From the NCBI GenBank assembly GCA_934757255.1, contig CAKVLL010000007.1, positions 4,392 to 68,391 of the forward strand: DNA of 64,000 nucleotides, given 5' to 3'. Position 1 is the stretch's first letter. Each line of letters starts with the position of its first letter. The notes below the pieces were generated by a model, which was not told where the DNA came from, did no database searches, and was given only the letters and a program-made list of their open reading frames with translations. This DNA is from an uncultured Candidatus Melainabacteria bacterium (GTDB taxonomy: Bacteria > Cyanobacteriota > Vampirovibrionia > Gastranaerophilales > Gastranaerophilaceae). Below are positions 41,205 to 50,493 of the stretch, piece by piece. Both the position numbers and the translations under genes were made by a program.

Positions 41205-41963
41205 TTACTTGATTAATCCTTTAATGGCTTCAATTGCTGTTTTTATGGCAGCATCAGTATCATGTGCTACAGGATTTTCCAAACCTTGTTTTTCTCTTTC
41301 TTGGTTTGCAACAACAAGAAATATTGAACCGACTTTAACTCTCAAATAGCTTGCAACTGTAAATAATGCAGCTGATTCCATTTCTGACGCCAAACAACCA
41401 AGTTTTAACCAAGCATTCCATTTATTTTGTAATTCGTAATTTACAGGCATAAGTTCAGGACTATGCTGACCATAAAAAGAGTCTTTGCATTCTACAACGC
41501 CAACGTGGTAAGGTTGATTCAAATTTTTAGCTGCATTAATTAATGCGGTTACAATATCGTAGTTTGCAACTGCAGGAAATTCAATTGGAGCATATTCTTT
41601 AGAAGTCCCTTCCATTCTGATTGCACCTGTTGCAATAACTAAGTCGCCACTTTTTACGTCGATGTCCATACCGCCGCATGTACCAACTCTTATAAAGTTT
41701 TTTGCTCCAACTTTTACTAACTCTTCTAACGCAATCGCTGCAGAAGGCCCACCAATGCCGGTAGACGTTACACTGACTTTAACACCGTTAAGATATCCGG
41801 TGTACGTTGTATACTCTCTTCTATCCGCTATTAATTTTGCATCGTCAAAATATGCTGCAATTTTTGCGCATCTTTTAGGGTCTCCTGGTAGAATTACGTA
41901 TTCACCAACATCGCCTTCCTTTAAACCTATGTGGTATTGAGTTCCATCTGTTGAATATTTCAT
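41205..41963 (-). CDS. udp: Uridine phosphorylase
   Basis: 252 aa. NP-I family: [61 protein letters not shown] and [14 protein letters not shown] with the nucleoside-binding Glu-Met-Glu. Splits uridine to uracil and ribose 1-phosphate for salvage. Length fits the family. CGGAGGTG precedes the ATG. Convergent to the RHH gene. Confidence 0.92.
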   Translation of the reverse strand: MKYSTDGTQYHIGLKEGDVGEYVILPGDPKRCAKIAAYFDDAKLIADRREYTTYTGYLNGVKVSVTSTGIGGPSAAIALEELVKVGAKNFIRVGTCGGMDIDVKSGDLVIATGAIRMEGTSKEYAPIEFPAVANYDIVTALINAAKNLNQPYHVGVVECKDSFYGQHSPELMPVNYELQNKWNAWLKLGCLASEMESAALFTVASYLRVKVGSIFLVVANQEREKQGLENPVAHDTDAAIKTAIEAIKGLIK

Positions 41964-41984
41964 ATAAACACCTCCGAAAAAAAT

Positions 41985-42013
41985 ATTTTAACATAAGATG
42001 TTTTGAAATACAA
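41985..42013 (-). promoter_or_regulatory. Promoter of udp
   Basis: Minus strand TTGTAT (42008-42013), 17-base spacer, TAAAAT (41985-41990) with TG one base upstream. Confidence 0.55.
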
Positions 42014-42020
42014 ATCAGTT

Positions 42021-42590
42021 TTATTTGTTATTTAAAAGACTGTTGTAAATTTCTATTGTAATTAAACAAATTCTCAAATCTCTATCTACAAGACTTTTAA
42101 TTGTATTTTTATAACAAATAAGAAGTGCCGCATCCAAGCCTCCATTATTTAGTGCATTAATTATAGGCTCGCAATGTTCGCAAGGACGAGTTCTTGATTC
42201 AATCTTATCGGCTAAAAATATAATTTTTTCAAAAGTTGTCATATCGACTTTACCTAAAGTATGCCATCTGATAGCTGAAAGAACTTCTTCATCATTAACT
42301 CCGAATTCTTTTTTTGCAACGTATGCACCAACAGGCGCGTGATGAGTTTTTTGGTTGCAAAATTCACCATCTTCTAGTGGCAATGTTTTTAGGATTTGCA
42401 TTGTTTTATCTTTTGGCATACATTTTGCACAATCATGAATTAAGCCGGTAAAATAAGCTTTTTCTTTATCCAAGCCAAATTTTTCCGCCAATTTTTCTGC
42501 ACATTCTGCAGTTCCTATAGAGTGCTCAAATCTTTCTTCATTAAGATTTTCTTTTAACCAATTTTTAATATATTCAATTGTACAAACCAT
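42021..42590 (-). CDS. yqeK: HD-domain hydrolase of the YqeK family
   Basis: 189 aa. HD phosphohydrolase with H...HDCAKCM (FTGLIHDCAKCM), H (THHAPVGAY), the second His-containing helix (AIRWHTLGK) and D (IIFLADKIE). YqeK proteins are symmetrical Ap4A hydrolases and typically follow nadD. It overlaps nadD by 17 bases, so co-translation is likely. Confidence 0.88.
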   Translation of the reverse strand: MVCTIEYIKNWLKENLNEERFEHSIGTAECAEKLAEKFGLDKEKAYFTGLIHDCAKCMPKDKTMQILKTLPLEDGEFCNQKTHHAPVGAYVAKKEFGVNDEEVLSAIRWHTLGKVDMTTFEKIIFLADKIESRTRPCEHCEPIINALNNGGLDAALLICYKNTIKSLVDRDLRICLITIEIYNSLLNNK

Positions 42591-43131
42591 TTTTTTCTAT
42601 ATATTCCTTTACTTCTCTAATTGTTTCGTTATTTTTATGTTTTCTTAGTTCTGTTGAAGAGATGTCTAAGAATTCTAATGGTGCCATTTCATAATCATAT
42701 CCTATCTTTGGAGTCAATTTTACACCTCTTGGAAAAACGATAAAATGAACCAGTTTTTTTAATTCATCTGTTTTATACCAAGTTTCAATCTTTTCGAAAG
42801 CATCTGTCCCAATAAGAAAATTAAGCTTTCCTTCTATTTTATATTCTTCAATTATTTTTTTTACCGTAATCAAAGAATAAGATTTATTGCCGGAAGCGCT
42901 AAGCTTATATTCGATATCAGACACTTCAAACTTCGGATTGCTAGATGTCGCAAGTTTTACCATATTTAGTCTGTGCTCAGCAAGCTCAGGAGTTATATTT
43001 TTATGGGGTGGAATGTATGCCGGAATAAAAATTACTTTTTCAAATCCGTATTGCTTAAGCGCAAATTCTGCAACTTTAATATGCGCCTCATGGATTGGGT
43101 TAAATGTTCCAGAAAAAATACAAATTGTCAA
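42574..43131 (-). CDS. nadD: Nicotinate-nucleotide adenylyltransferase
   Basis: 185 aa. Nucleotidyltransferase fold: GTFNPIHEAHIKVAE (HxGH-like HEAH), FIPAYIPPHK, FLIGTDAFEKIETWY, and ISSTELRK near the end. NAD synthesis from nicotinate mononucleotide. Starts with TTG at 43131, 6 bases after AAAGGAGG; the nearby ATG hits a stop at once. On the minus strand TTTACA-17-TAAAAT lies upstream (about 43154-43182). Confidence 0.92.
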   Translation of the reverse strand: MTICIFSGTFNPIHEAHIKVAEFALKQYGFEKVIFIPAYIPPHKNITPELAEHRLNMVKLATSSNPKFEVSDIEYKLSASGNKSYSLITVKKIIEEYKIEGKLNFLIGTDAFEKIETWYKTDELKKLVHFIVFPRGVKLTPKIGYDYEMAPLEFLDISSTELRKHKNNETIREVKEYIEKNGLYN

Positions 43132-43265
43132 AGCATACCTCCTTTTGTATTTTATAACAATTACCTATTTATGTAAATTTTTCATCTAAAGAAATGAACA
43201 TTTATTTTTCAGAGTCGTTTATAATATAGTAGTAATGTTGTGTTTAAAAGTAAACAGATGAATTT

Positions 43266-44810
43266 ATGAAAATTAAAATAAAGCTTGTTATAGTCGCATT
43301 ATGTTTGAGCTTGAGTCTTCAAGCAGGCGCAATACAAAATATAAAAATTGAACAAAATTCTGATTTGGGATTGAATGATTGTATAAAAATTGCACTTAAT
43401 AACAGTCCTGTAATCAAAAAATATATCTTAAATCTTGATGTTGCAAAATCTACGGTCGGAGTTGCAAAATCTGCATATTTTCCGAGTATAAGCTTGGGTG
43501 CAGGGTATAAACAGGGCTTTGGCGAAAGAAGTCATAATTTTGGCAGTTATCAAACAAGAACACTTCCGGGGTTTGATGCTTCTTTATCACAACTTTTGTG
43601 GAATTTTGGTAAAACTGACGCGAATATTAGAATGGAAAAATTCAACAAAATTGCAGCAGAATTTGATTTTGATGAAATGGTTTTGACAACAATTTATAAT
43701 GTAAAACTTCAATACTATGGAGTTTTGGCGGCAAAATCTTTGATGGAGGTTGAGCGTTTAAATGTTCAGATTAATGAACGAAACTATCAAAGGACGCTTG
43801 CTTATTTTGACGAGGGTTTGAAATCTAAAATTGATTTGGTTAACGCAGAAGTTAATTTGAGTGATTCAAAAATTGCATTAGTAAAAGCTGAAAACACTTA
43901 TAAAAACGCAATCGTAAGTTTGAATAATTCCATGTATGTAGCTTATGCGCCGAGTTATAGCATAAAAAATACAGAAACTTTTAACCTTGGCAATCCTTAT
44001 GTGCCGATGAGTCTAACGAACATCGAAAACTACAAAAAACTTCTTACTTTGCCTGATGATGTTTCAAGCGCGACTTACGCAGTAAAAGCCGAAAAAGCGG
44101 ATTTTTTGAAGGATTATGTTTTCCAAAAATATCCTTATACGTTTGAAAAATCAGTAAGTATAGCAAAAGAAAATCGTCCTGATTTGAAAGCTCTTAATGC
44201 GACAGTTAAAGCTATGCGACAATATGTTTTACTTACTAAACGTCAATATTTGCCTGATTTAAAAGGCGGAGTGGGTTATAGTTACGCAAACAATCGTAAT
44301 TATGCGGATAGTGGAATGAATGTTTCCGTGAATTTGAATACAACATTTAATATGATGCAAGTTAAGCACGAAGTTGATATTGCAAATTCTCAATTAAACC
44401 TTGCAAAAACTGAAGTGGAATTACTTAATCAAAATTTGTATTTTGATATTCAAAGTGCTTATGTTGATATGATTCAGCTTGAAAAACAAATTCCATTATT
44501 GGAAACAAAAGTACGCCAAACATTAGAAAATCTTGAACTTGCGGATGGGCGATACAGCGTAGGTTTAGGCGATTATATTCAACTACAAGACGCTAGGGTG
44601 AATTATAATAATGCTCAGAGTTCTTATGTTCAGGCTGTTTATAATTATAACGTAGCAAGAGCAACGCTTGAAAGAGAAATTGCACTTCCGCAAGAAGAAA
44701 CTTTGACCGTAGAAGATGTTAAAGATTTTCAAAAGGATTTAAAAAAACAAGAAAAAAGTAAATTAACAGTCAAAAATAATCAAAAGAATTCCAAAAAGGA
44801 TAACGTATGA
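43266..44810 (+). CDS. TolC-family outer membrane efflux protein
   Basis: 514 aa. Signal peptide KIKLVIVALCLSLSLQAGA, then two OEP repeats (LNDCIKIALNNSPVIKKYILNLDVAKS, SIAKENRPDLKALNATVKAM), with long Ala/Asn-rich coiled coils and the YVDMIQLEKQIPLLETKVRQ helix. The tail is Lys/Gln-rich. The longer insert around 235-280 sets it apart from the shorter TolC gene at 36646. Its stop overlaps the adaptor gene (ATGA), so the two form one export unit. Confidence 0.88.
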   Translation: MKIKIKLVIVALCLSLSLQAGAIQNIKIEQNSDLGLNDCIKIALNNSPVIKKYILNLDVAKSTVGVAKSAYFPSISLGAGYKQGFGERSHNFGSYQTRTLPGFDASLSQLLWNFGKTDANIRMEKFNKIAAEFDFDEMVLTTIYNVKLQYYGVLAAKSLMEVERLNVQINERNYQRTLAYFDEGLKSKIDLVNAEVNLSDSKIALVKAENTYKNAIVSLNNSMYVAYAPSYSIKNTETFNLGNPYVPMSLTNIENYKKLLTLPDDVSSATYAVKAEKADFLKDYVFQKYPYTFEKSVSIAKENRPDLKALNATVKAMRQYVLLTKRQYLPDLKGGVGYSYANNRNYADSGMNVSVNLNTTFNMMQVKHEVDIANSQLNLAKTEVELLNQNLYFDIQSAYVDMIQLEKQIPLLETKVRQTLENLELADGRYSVGLGDYIQLQDARVNYNNAQSSYVQAVYNYNVARATLEREIALPQEETLTVEDVKDFQKDLKKQEKSKLTVKNNQKNSKKDNV

Positions 44811-45976
44811 AGATTTTAGATAAAATAAAAACGATAAAGAAAAGATATATAACGGCAGGAATTGTGACCATTTTTATTGTGTTTACGGTAATTTCAGGCT
44901 TGATGAAAAACAAAGTCGAATACGAAACTGCGCCGATTGAAAGACGTACAATCACTCAAGTAGTTGAAGCTTCAGGTACGATTAATCCTGTAAATACCGT
45001 TTCTGTAGGTTCTACTGTTTCAGGATTGATTAGCGCGATTTATGTTGACTTTAATTCTGTTGTTAAAAAAGGTCAGTTGCTTGCAGAAATTGACCCTAGA
45101 ACTTTCCAAGCGACCGTTGACCAAAATTTGGCGTCTGTTAATTCTGCACAAGCGGATTTGGCTAATAAACAAGCTACTTATGAGATGAGTGCAAAAACTC
45201 TTAGACGTTACAAAAATCTTTATGCGAGAAGTTTTGTTCCAAAATCAGAACTTGACCAAGCAGAAGCGGATTATAAAGCAGATTTGGCGCAAGTAAATGC
45301 AGCAAGAGCAAAAATTACACAAGCAAGAGCGCAATATAATCAGTCTTTAGTTAACTTGAATTATACAAAAATTACTGCGCCTGTTGATGGTATGATTATT
45401 TCTCGTGAAATAGACTTGGGACAACCGGTTGCAGCAAGCTTTCAGGCACCGGAATTATTTACAATAGCACAAGATTTAGAGAAAATGCAAATTGAAGTAA
45501 ATGTTTCAGAAGCTGATATCGGTGAAGTTAAAGAAGGACAAGATGTAACTTATACGCTTGACGGATATCCGAATAGCGAATTTTATGGAAAAGTTACACA
45601 GGTTAGAATTTCACCGACTACGGTTTCAAATGTTGTAACTTATTCTGTGATTGTAACTGTTGATAACAGTGATTTAAAGCTTAAACCTGGGATGACTGCG
45701 AATGTTTCAATCATAACTGCTAAAAACGAAAACGTTCTTTGCGTTCCGAATATTGCTTTAAAATTTACTCCTAAAACTGACGGTCAAAAATATAAGACTC
45801 AGGGACTTTGGATTAAGGATGGTTTGAAGCTTGCAAGAATTGATATTAAAACCGGTGCAAGTGATGATTCATATACAGAAGTTATCGGAGATAATATAAA
45901 AGAAGGTGAAAAGGTTCTTGTTGGTATAAAAGGCGGCAAGAAAAAATCTAACGACGCCCCACCACCAAGAATGTAA
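44807..45976 (+). CDS. HlyD/MacA-type periplasmic adaptor of a tripartite efflux system
   Basis: 389 aa. N-terminal membrane anchor (about 15-32, YITAGIVTIFIVFTVISGLM), lipoyl/biotinyl-like halves (VSVGSTVSGLISAIYVDFNSVVKKGQLLAEID and KITAPVDGMIISREIDLGQPV), a coiled-coil hairpin with RYKNLYARSFVPKSELD, and beta-barrel (YTLDGYPNSEFYGKVTQVR). MacA-like. A MacB ABC pump would be expected next, but a kdsD gene follows instead, so the inner-membrane component must be encoded elsewhere. Confidence 0.9.
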   Translation: MKILDKIKTIKKRYITAGIVTIFIVFTVISGLMKNKVEYETAPIERRTITQVVEASGTINPVNTVSVGSTVSGLISAIYVDFNSVVKKGQLLAEIDPRTFQATVDQNLASVNSAQADLANKQATYEMSAKTLRRYKNLYARSFVPKSELDQAEADYKADLAQVNAARAKITQARAQYNQSLVNLNYTKITAPVDGMIISREIDLGQPVAASFQAPELFTIAQDLEKMQIEVNVSEADIGEVKEGQDVTYTLDGYPNSEFYGKVTQVRISPTTVSNVVTYSVIVTVDNSDLKLKPGMTANVSIITAKNENVLCVPNIALKFTPKTDGQKYKTQGLWIKDGLKLARIDIKTGASDDSYTEVIGDNIKEGEKVLVGIKGGKKKSNDAPPPRM

Positions 45977-46047
45977 TAGTTGTTCTTTTTTAATAAAAAA
46001 TGTTGGTTAAGAAATAACTTAACTGAAAATGCTTGTTAAATTTTCTT

Positions 46048-46076
46048 TTAACATAGTTTTACATTTGTAGTAAAAT
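46048..46076 (+). promoter_or_regulatory. Promoter of the second kdsD
   Basis: TTAACA (46048-46053), 17-base spacer, TAAAAT (46071-46076), with AAAGGAG before the ATG at 46099. Confidence 0.6.
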
Positions 46077-46098
46077 ATATATAAAGGAGTTTTGAAGT

Positions 46099-47082
46099 AT
46101 GGCTTTAGAAATGCAACAATCACAAATAGAACTCGACAGAATTTCGGCAATCAAGACTATTGATTCTGAAATTGATACGATTAATCATTTGAAAGACTCG
46201 GTTAAAGCGGAAAATTTAACAAAAGCATTAGATTTTATGCAAAATTCTAAAGGCAGAATAATTATTACCGGCATGGGAAAATCCGGTCACATTGCAAGAA
46301 AAATTGCAGCATCTTTAGCTTCTACAGGTACGCCTTCATTTTTTGTTCATCCAGCAGAGGCAAGTCATGGTGATTTAGGAATGATAACAGAAGATGATGT
46401 TGTTATTGCAATTTCTAATAGTGGTGAATCTAGAGAATTGATTGATATTTTAAATTACTGCAAGCGTTTTGGGATAAAACTCATTGCAATTACAAAAAAT
46501 GCTGAAAGTTCTTTGGGTAAAGCCGGTGATGTAGTTTTAGAATTGCCAAATAATGGCGAAGCTTGTCCTCTAGGACTTGCCCCAACAAGTTCTACAACAG
46601 CAACTCTAGTTTTAGGTGATATTTTAACAGTTGGTATGATTGAGCGAAAGGGTTTTTCAAAAGAAGACTTTAATGATAGACATCCGGGCGGAAAGCTTGG
46701 TTCTATTTTAAAACGAGTTTCGGATTTAATGCATACGGGTCAAGAAATGCCAATTCTTGACGAAAATTCAAATATGCAGGCCGTACTTCTAGAAATGACT
46801 TCAAAACGTTTGGGTTGTGTAGGTTTTGTAAATCAAGTTGGAGAGTTAACAGGAATTCTTACTGATGGTGACTTGAGAAGATGTTTATCTTCCAAAATTT
46901 TAGAAGAAAAAGCAATTGATTTGATGACACATAATCCAAAAACTATTTCTCCAAACGCAATGACAGCGGAAGCTTTGAAAATTATGCATGATAAAAAAAT
47001 TACAAATTTGTTTGTATTAGAAGGTAAAAAACCGGTAGGTGTAATTCATATTCACGATTTACTTAACAATGGAGTCGCATAA
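46099..47082 (+). CDS. kdsD: Arabinose-5-phosphate isomerase, copy 2
   Basis: 327 aa. SIS domain (GMGKSGHIARKIAASLASTG, HPAEASHGDLGM, SNSGESREL) plus tandem CBS. It reads almost identically to the glycan-operon copy over its whole length, differing mainly in the first 30 residues and scattered substitutions. AAAGGAG 7 bases before ATG. Has its own promoter and is followed after 2 bases by the CDF transporter, so it is probably the housekeeping copy. Confidence 0.93.
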   Translation: MALEMQQSQIELDRISAIKTIDSEIDTINHLKDSVKAENLTKALDFMQNSKGRIIITGMGKSGHIARKIAASLASTGTPSFFVHPAEASHGDLGMITEDDVVIAISNSGESRELIDILNYCKRFGIKLIAITKNAESSLGKAGDVVLELPNNGEACPLGLAPTSSTTATLVLGDILTVGMIERKGFSKEDFNDRHPGGKLGSILKRVSDLMHTGQEMPILDENSNMQAVLLEMTSKRLGCVGFVNQVGELTGILTDGDLRRCLSSKILEEKAIDLMTHNPKTISPNAMTAEALKIMHDKKITNLFVLEGKKPVGVIHIHDLLNNGVA

Positions 47083-47084
47083 TT

Positions 47085-47966
47085 ATGGATATAAATTCAG
47101 AAAAAAAGTTTGCAGCCGGACTTTCAATAACCTCAAATGCGTTGGTTATTATAACCAAAATTATAGCAGGAATGGTTTCCGGTAGCATTAGTATAATATC
47201 AGAAGCTATTCATTCTCTGTCTGATTTTTTGGCTTCGGTTTTAACTTTTTTTGCTGTAACCCGTTCTGCTGAACCGGCAGATAAAGACCATCCGTTTGGA
47301 CATGGAAAATATGAAGACATGTCAGGTTTTATAGAAGGTGGTTTAATTATTTTTGCTGGATTTTTTATTATTTTTGAGTCTGTCAAAAAATTGTTAAACG
47401 GTTATGCATTAGAATTCGAGTCAATGCTTGGTATTTATGTAATGGCATTTGCTGTTGTTGCAAATTTTTTAGTAAGTAGATATCTCTTTTATGTGGCAAA
47501 AAAATCAGATTCAGTTTCACTTTTGGCTGATGCTGAACACTTAAGTACTGATATATTTTCATCATTAGGTGTTTTAATTGGTTTAGTTTTGATTAAATTA
47601 ACCGGTATTGTAGCTTTAGATCCAATTATTGCTTTAATAGTTGCTTTAATTATTTTAAAAACAGGTTTCTCTATTTCAAGAGAAACACTAAATAACTTAT
47701 TAGATGGCTCTTTACCTACAGAAGATATTGCAAAAATTGAAGATATTTTAAAAAAGAATTCTGTTATAAAAGGGTATAAAAATGTAAAAGGACGCAAATC
47801 CGGTCAATATAAAGATATTGAATTAACTCTTTTATTTAATCCTGATATGAAAATAAGTTGTGCACACAAAGTTTGTGACCAAATTGAAAATGAAATAAAG
47901 GAAAATTTAGGACAGGTAAATACGATTATTCACGCAGAACCAGCCGTAAACGTTTTGAAAAACTAG
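47085..47966 (+). CDS. Cation diffusion facilitator transporter
   Basis: 293 aa, six membrane segments in about residues 10-205. Metal-site motifs: EAIHSLSDF (TM2, His/Asp), HPFGHGKYE loop, and ADAEHLSTDIFSS (TM5). The C-terminal cytoplasmic domain (210-293) has the usual beta-alpha-beta fold with HKVCDQIE and a final His. CDF proteins export Zn, Co, Fe or Mn in exchange for protons; metal choice is unclear since TM2 is HxxxD rather than DxxxD. Two bases after kdsD. Confidence 0.9.
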   Translation: MDINSEKKFAAGLSITSNALVIITKIIAGMVSGSISIISEAIHSLSDFLASVLTFFAVTRSAEPADKDHPFGHGKYEDMSGFIEGGLIIFAGFFIIFESVKKLLNGYALEFESMLGIYVMAFAVVANFLVSRYLFYVAKKSDSVSLLADAEHLSTDIFSSLGVLIGLVLIKLTGIVALDPIIALIVALIILKTGFSISRETLNNLLDGSLPTEDIAKIEDILKKNSVIKGYKNVKGRKSGQYKDIELTLLFNPDMKISCAHKVCDQIENEIKENLGQVNTIIHAEPAVNVLKN

Positions 47967-49202
47967 TTATTTCTTGAATGTTTGAAGATTTTTTGTTAAA
48001 TCTTCAGGTTGTTTTATCTCTTGTTGTTTTGCAGAAAGCTTATTAGTGTTATTCCTTCTAGCTTCCATTTCGGCTCTTTCATCCCATTTTTTACCGATTT
48101 TCCCATGAAACCATTTGTATGCCAAATCTTTGTATTCAGCTTTAATATTAGGATATGCGTCTTTTGAAATTTTACCTTCCTTAACTTCTTTTGACATTAT
48201 ATACAGTCCATTTTCATAAATCTTTTTTGCTTTTTTAAGTATTTTTTCTGGAATATTATCTCTAAAAATTTTACTGGCATTCGCGATTTCAAATAATCTA
48301 CGCTTAGCTAAGCCACTAGAATATACTTTTACTTCTTTACCATTTTTATCTTTGAGAATTGAATAATCCTCATCAAAACTGGCACAAACAGTTGTGTAAT
48401 CCTTTTTATGCAATGCATTTAGTATTTTATCATCGATACTATTTTCTCCCTTGTTAAATATATAAAGCATCAAAGACTCTTTAATGTGAGTAGGAAGGGA
48501 ATTATAACATTCTTCACCTATGATTCCTCGCAAATTATACTCTCTAGGTAATAAATCATTAGCAAGCAAAGTATATATTTCACTGTCACTTAGTTTTTTT
48601 CCGGTATATTTTTTTACTTCATCTTTACTCAATAAATGCCCTACGCCAATTGTCGGATTTTTATTGCTATCTAAGTAAATGCTATCGCTGAAACCTTCGG
48701 CTTTAATAAAATCATCTAAAAATTCAGGAGTATATTCGGTAAATTGAATAATGTCATTTTTATCCTTTATTCCTTTTATACTATAATATTCCGGAATTTT
48801 AAGTGTATCACCAATATGTATAATATCTTTATCATTAAGGTTGTTTTTGCTTAAAAAATAATAGACAGGAATTCCATATTCATTGGCTATACTACTAGGA
48901 TTATCATCCTCTTTTACAATATATTCTTTTGCCGAAATAGTGTTTAAATATTTAGCTTTTGTAGAATTTATTGTAACAACTTTTTCGATTTTATTTTCAA
49001 TCTTTTTTTCTTCAGATTTTTCTTCACAACCTTTTACAATGCTCAAAGTCGGCAGCAAGAAAAAAGCTGTAATAGTACCCAGTTTGACTGCGTTTGGAAC
49101 TTTCGCCAATTCTGTTTTTATTTCTGTTGTATTTGGTAAATTTTGTTTTATGTTCTTTAAAAATTTAGTTTTGTTTTTTATATTGTTAAAATCTATTTTC
49201 AT
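47967..49202 (-). CDS. LysM-lysozyme (GH24-like) protein
   Basis: 411 aa. A membrane-spanning or signal-like segment (about 40-57, VKLGTITAFFLLPTLSIVKGC) is preceded by 40 polar residues. LysM domain (about 93-136: YIVKEDDNPSSIANEYGIPVYYF ... IGDTLKIP). Lysozyme domain (160-300) with KAEGFSDSIYLDSNKNPTIGVGHLL: the Glu, Asp and Thr of GH24 (E-D-T triad) are all there. C-terminal extension is Lys/Ala-rich. It would cleave the glycan strand of peptidoglycan, for wall remodelling, spread or predation. Transcribed away from the CDF gene; the stop codons are adjacent. Confidence 0.85.
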   Translation of the reverse strand: MKIDFNNIKNKTKFLKNIKQNLPNTTEIKTELAKVPNAVKLGTITAFFLLPTLSIVKGCEEKSEEKKIENKIEKVVTINSTKAKYLNTISAKEYIVKEDDNPSSIANEYGIPVYYFLSKNNLNDKDIIHIGDTLKIPEYYSIKGIKDKNDIIQFTEYTPEFLDDFIKAEGFSDSIYLDSNKNPTIGVGHLLSKDEVKKYTGKKLSDSEIYTLLANDLLPREYNLRGIIGEECYNSLPTHIKESLMLYIFNKGENSIDDKILNALHKKDYTTVCASFDEDYSILKDKNGKEVKVYSSGLAKRRLFEIANASKIFRDNIPEKILKKAKKIYENGLYIMSKEVKEGKISKDAYPNIKAEYKDLAYKWFHGKIGKKWDERAEMEARRNNTNKLSAKQQEIKQPEDLTKNLQTFKK

Positions 49203-49300
49203 AATTTATGTTCCTACAATTTATAAAGGTTTTTAATTATAAAAAATTGTCATATTTTTACTATTTTATTAAGAAGCGTTAAGTTAAATTTTTATATAAA

Positions 49301-49327
49301 AAGAGGACGATTTGAAATCATCCTCTT
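49301..49327 (-). terminator. Terminator of ispH-rpsA
   Basis: Stem AAGAGGACGAT / ATCATCCTCTT (one G-T pair), T-rich on the minus strand. Confidence 0.85.
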
Positions 49328-49356
49328 TTATCCATATTAATTTTATATTTCAAAAA

Positions 49357-50406
49357 CTATTTTTGAATATCTTTAACAGACAAAGCGATTCTGTGTTCTT
49401 TTGGAGTGAATTTCTTAATAAGAACGTCAACTTCTGAACCAACTTTGAACATGTTGAACGGATTTACATTTTCGTCAGACATTTCTGAAACAGGCAATAA
49501 TGCTTCAACACCAGGGAAGATGTTAATGAATGCGCCAAAAGTAGTAACTTTGTTTACAGTACCTTTAACGATTTGACCTTCTTCAAATTGTCCTTCGATT
49601 TGTTGCCAAGGATTTTCACCCATTCTCTTAAGAGATAGAGAAATTCTCTTCAATTCAGTATCAATCTTAATGATTTTAACTTCGATTGTGTCACCTAAAG
49701 TGATAACATCTGAAGGGTGTTTAATTCTTTGCCAAGAAATTTCAGAGATAGGTAGTAAGCCGTCGATGCCGTTGATATCAACAAAAGCGCCGAAGTCAGT
49801 AATTCTAACTACGTTGCCTTTAACAACTTGACCTTCTTCCAAAGAAGAAAGAACGTTATCAACAACTTGATCTCTTTGTTCAGCAACAGCTTGTCTTTGA
49901 GATAAGATAAGTTTGTTTTTCTTAGGATCAGCTTCAAGAACTTTAACTTCGATTTTTTGGTCGATTAAACCATCAAATGGAGTGCCTGTTCTCAATTGAG
50001 AAGATGGGATGAAGCCTTTAAGGTCTGCAACATCAACCAAAACGCCGCCTTTAACAGTTGAAACAACTTTAGCAAGGATTGTGTCGCCTTGGATTTTAGC
50101 ATCATTAAGTTGAGCCCAGGCTTGAGCAAATGCGATTCTCTTAAGAGATAATTGCATAGCATCTTCATTGTTTTCTTCTTTTAATACATAGAATTCTCTA
50201 ACGTCGCCGATTTCTAATTCTTCAACGTCGCTTGATAATTCTCTGTTTGACAAGAAAGCTTCCATTTTAGCGCCTTTTACGCTTACAAGATAACCGTCTT
50301 GTTCTTTTTTAATTACTGTACCTTCTACGATATCAGCAACTGTGTTAGATTTAGCAAAGCTTTCTTCTAACAGCATTTCAAATTCGTCTTTAACTTCTGT
50401 TGTCAT
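49357..50406 (-). CDS. rpsA: 30S ribosomal protein S1
   Basis: 349 aa. Four S1 RNA-binding repeats in order: EGTVIKKEQDGYLVSVKG (~28-90), LAKVVSTVKGGVLVDVADLKGFIPSS (~105), KGNVVRITDFGAFVDINGIDGLLPISE (~193) and KGTVNKVTTFGAFINIFPGVEALLPVSE (~278). E. coli S1 has six; a four-repeat S1 is common in this lineage. Start at 50406 has AGAAAGGAAAATAAAA upstream; a longer frame opening at 50478 begins in the upstream inverted repeat and adds unrelated residues. Lies behind ispH, a pairing also seen in clostridia. Confidence 0.93.
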   Translation of the reverse strand: MTTEVKDEFEMLLEESFAKSNTVADIVEGTVIKKEQDGYLVSVKGAKMEAFLSNRELSSDVEELEIGDVREFYVLKEENNEDAMQLSLKRIAFAQAWAQLNDAKIQGDTILAKVVSTVKGGVLVDVADLKGFIPSSQLRTGTPFDGLIDQKIEVKVLEADPKKNKLILSQRQAVAEQRDQVVDNVLSSLEEGQVVKGNVVRITDFGAFVDINGIDGLLPISEISWQRIKHPSDVITLGDTIEVKIIKIDTELKRISLSLKRMGENPWQQIEGQFEEGQIVKGTVNKVTTFGAFINIFPGVEALLPVSEMSDENVNPFNMFKVGSEVDVLIKKFTPKEHRIALSVKDIQK

Positions 50407-50438
50407 TTTTATTTTCCTTTCTGTTTTTTTTTGTGAGT

Positions 50439-50493
50439 AGTGAATGGTAAGGAGTGAGTAGATGTTTTTACGCTTCACTCCTCACTATTCACT
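50439..50493. repeat. Inverted repeat between ispH and rpsA
   Basis: AGTGAATGGTAAGGAGTGAG (50439-50458) and its near-complement (50473-50493) form a large hairpin with a 14-base loop; the right arm runs into the last codons of ispH. Such GTGAATAGTGAGGAGTGA hairpins are common intergenic elements. It may set the relative expression of ispH and rpsA. Confidence 0.7.

Noticed and set aside
50407..50478. Longer N-terminus for rpsA (start at 50478)
   Set aside because: It starts within an inverted repeat; the Met at 50406 has AGAAAGGAAAAT upstream.
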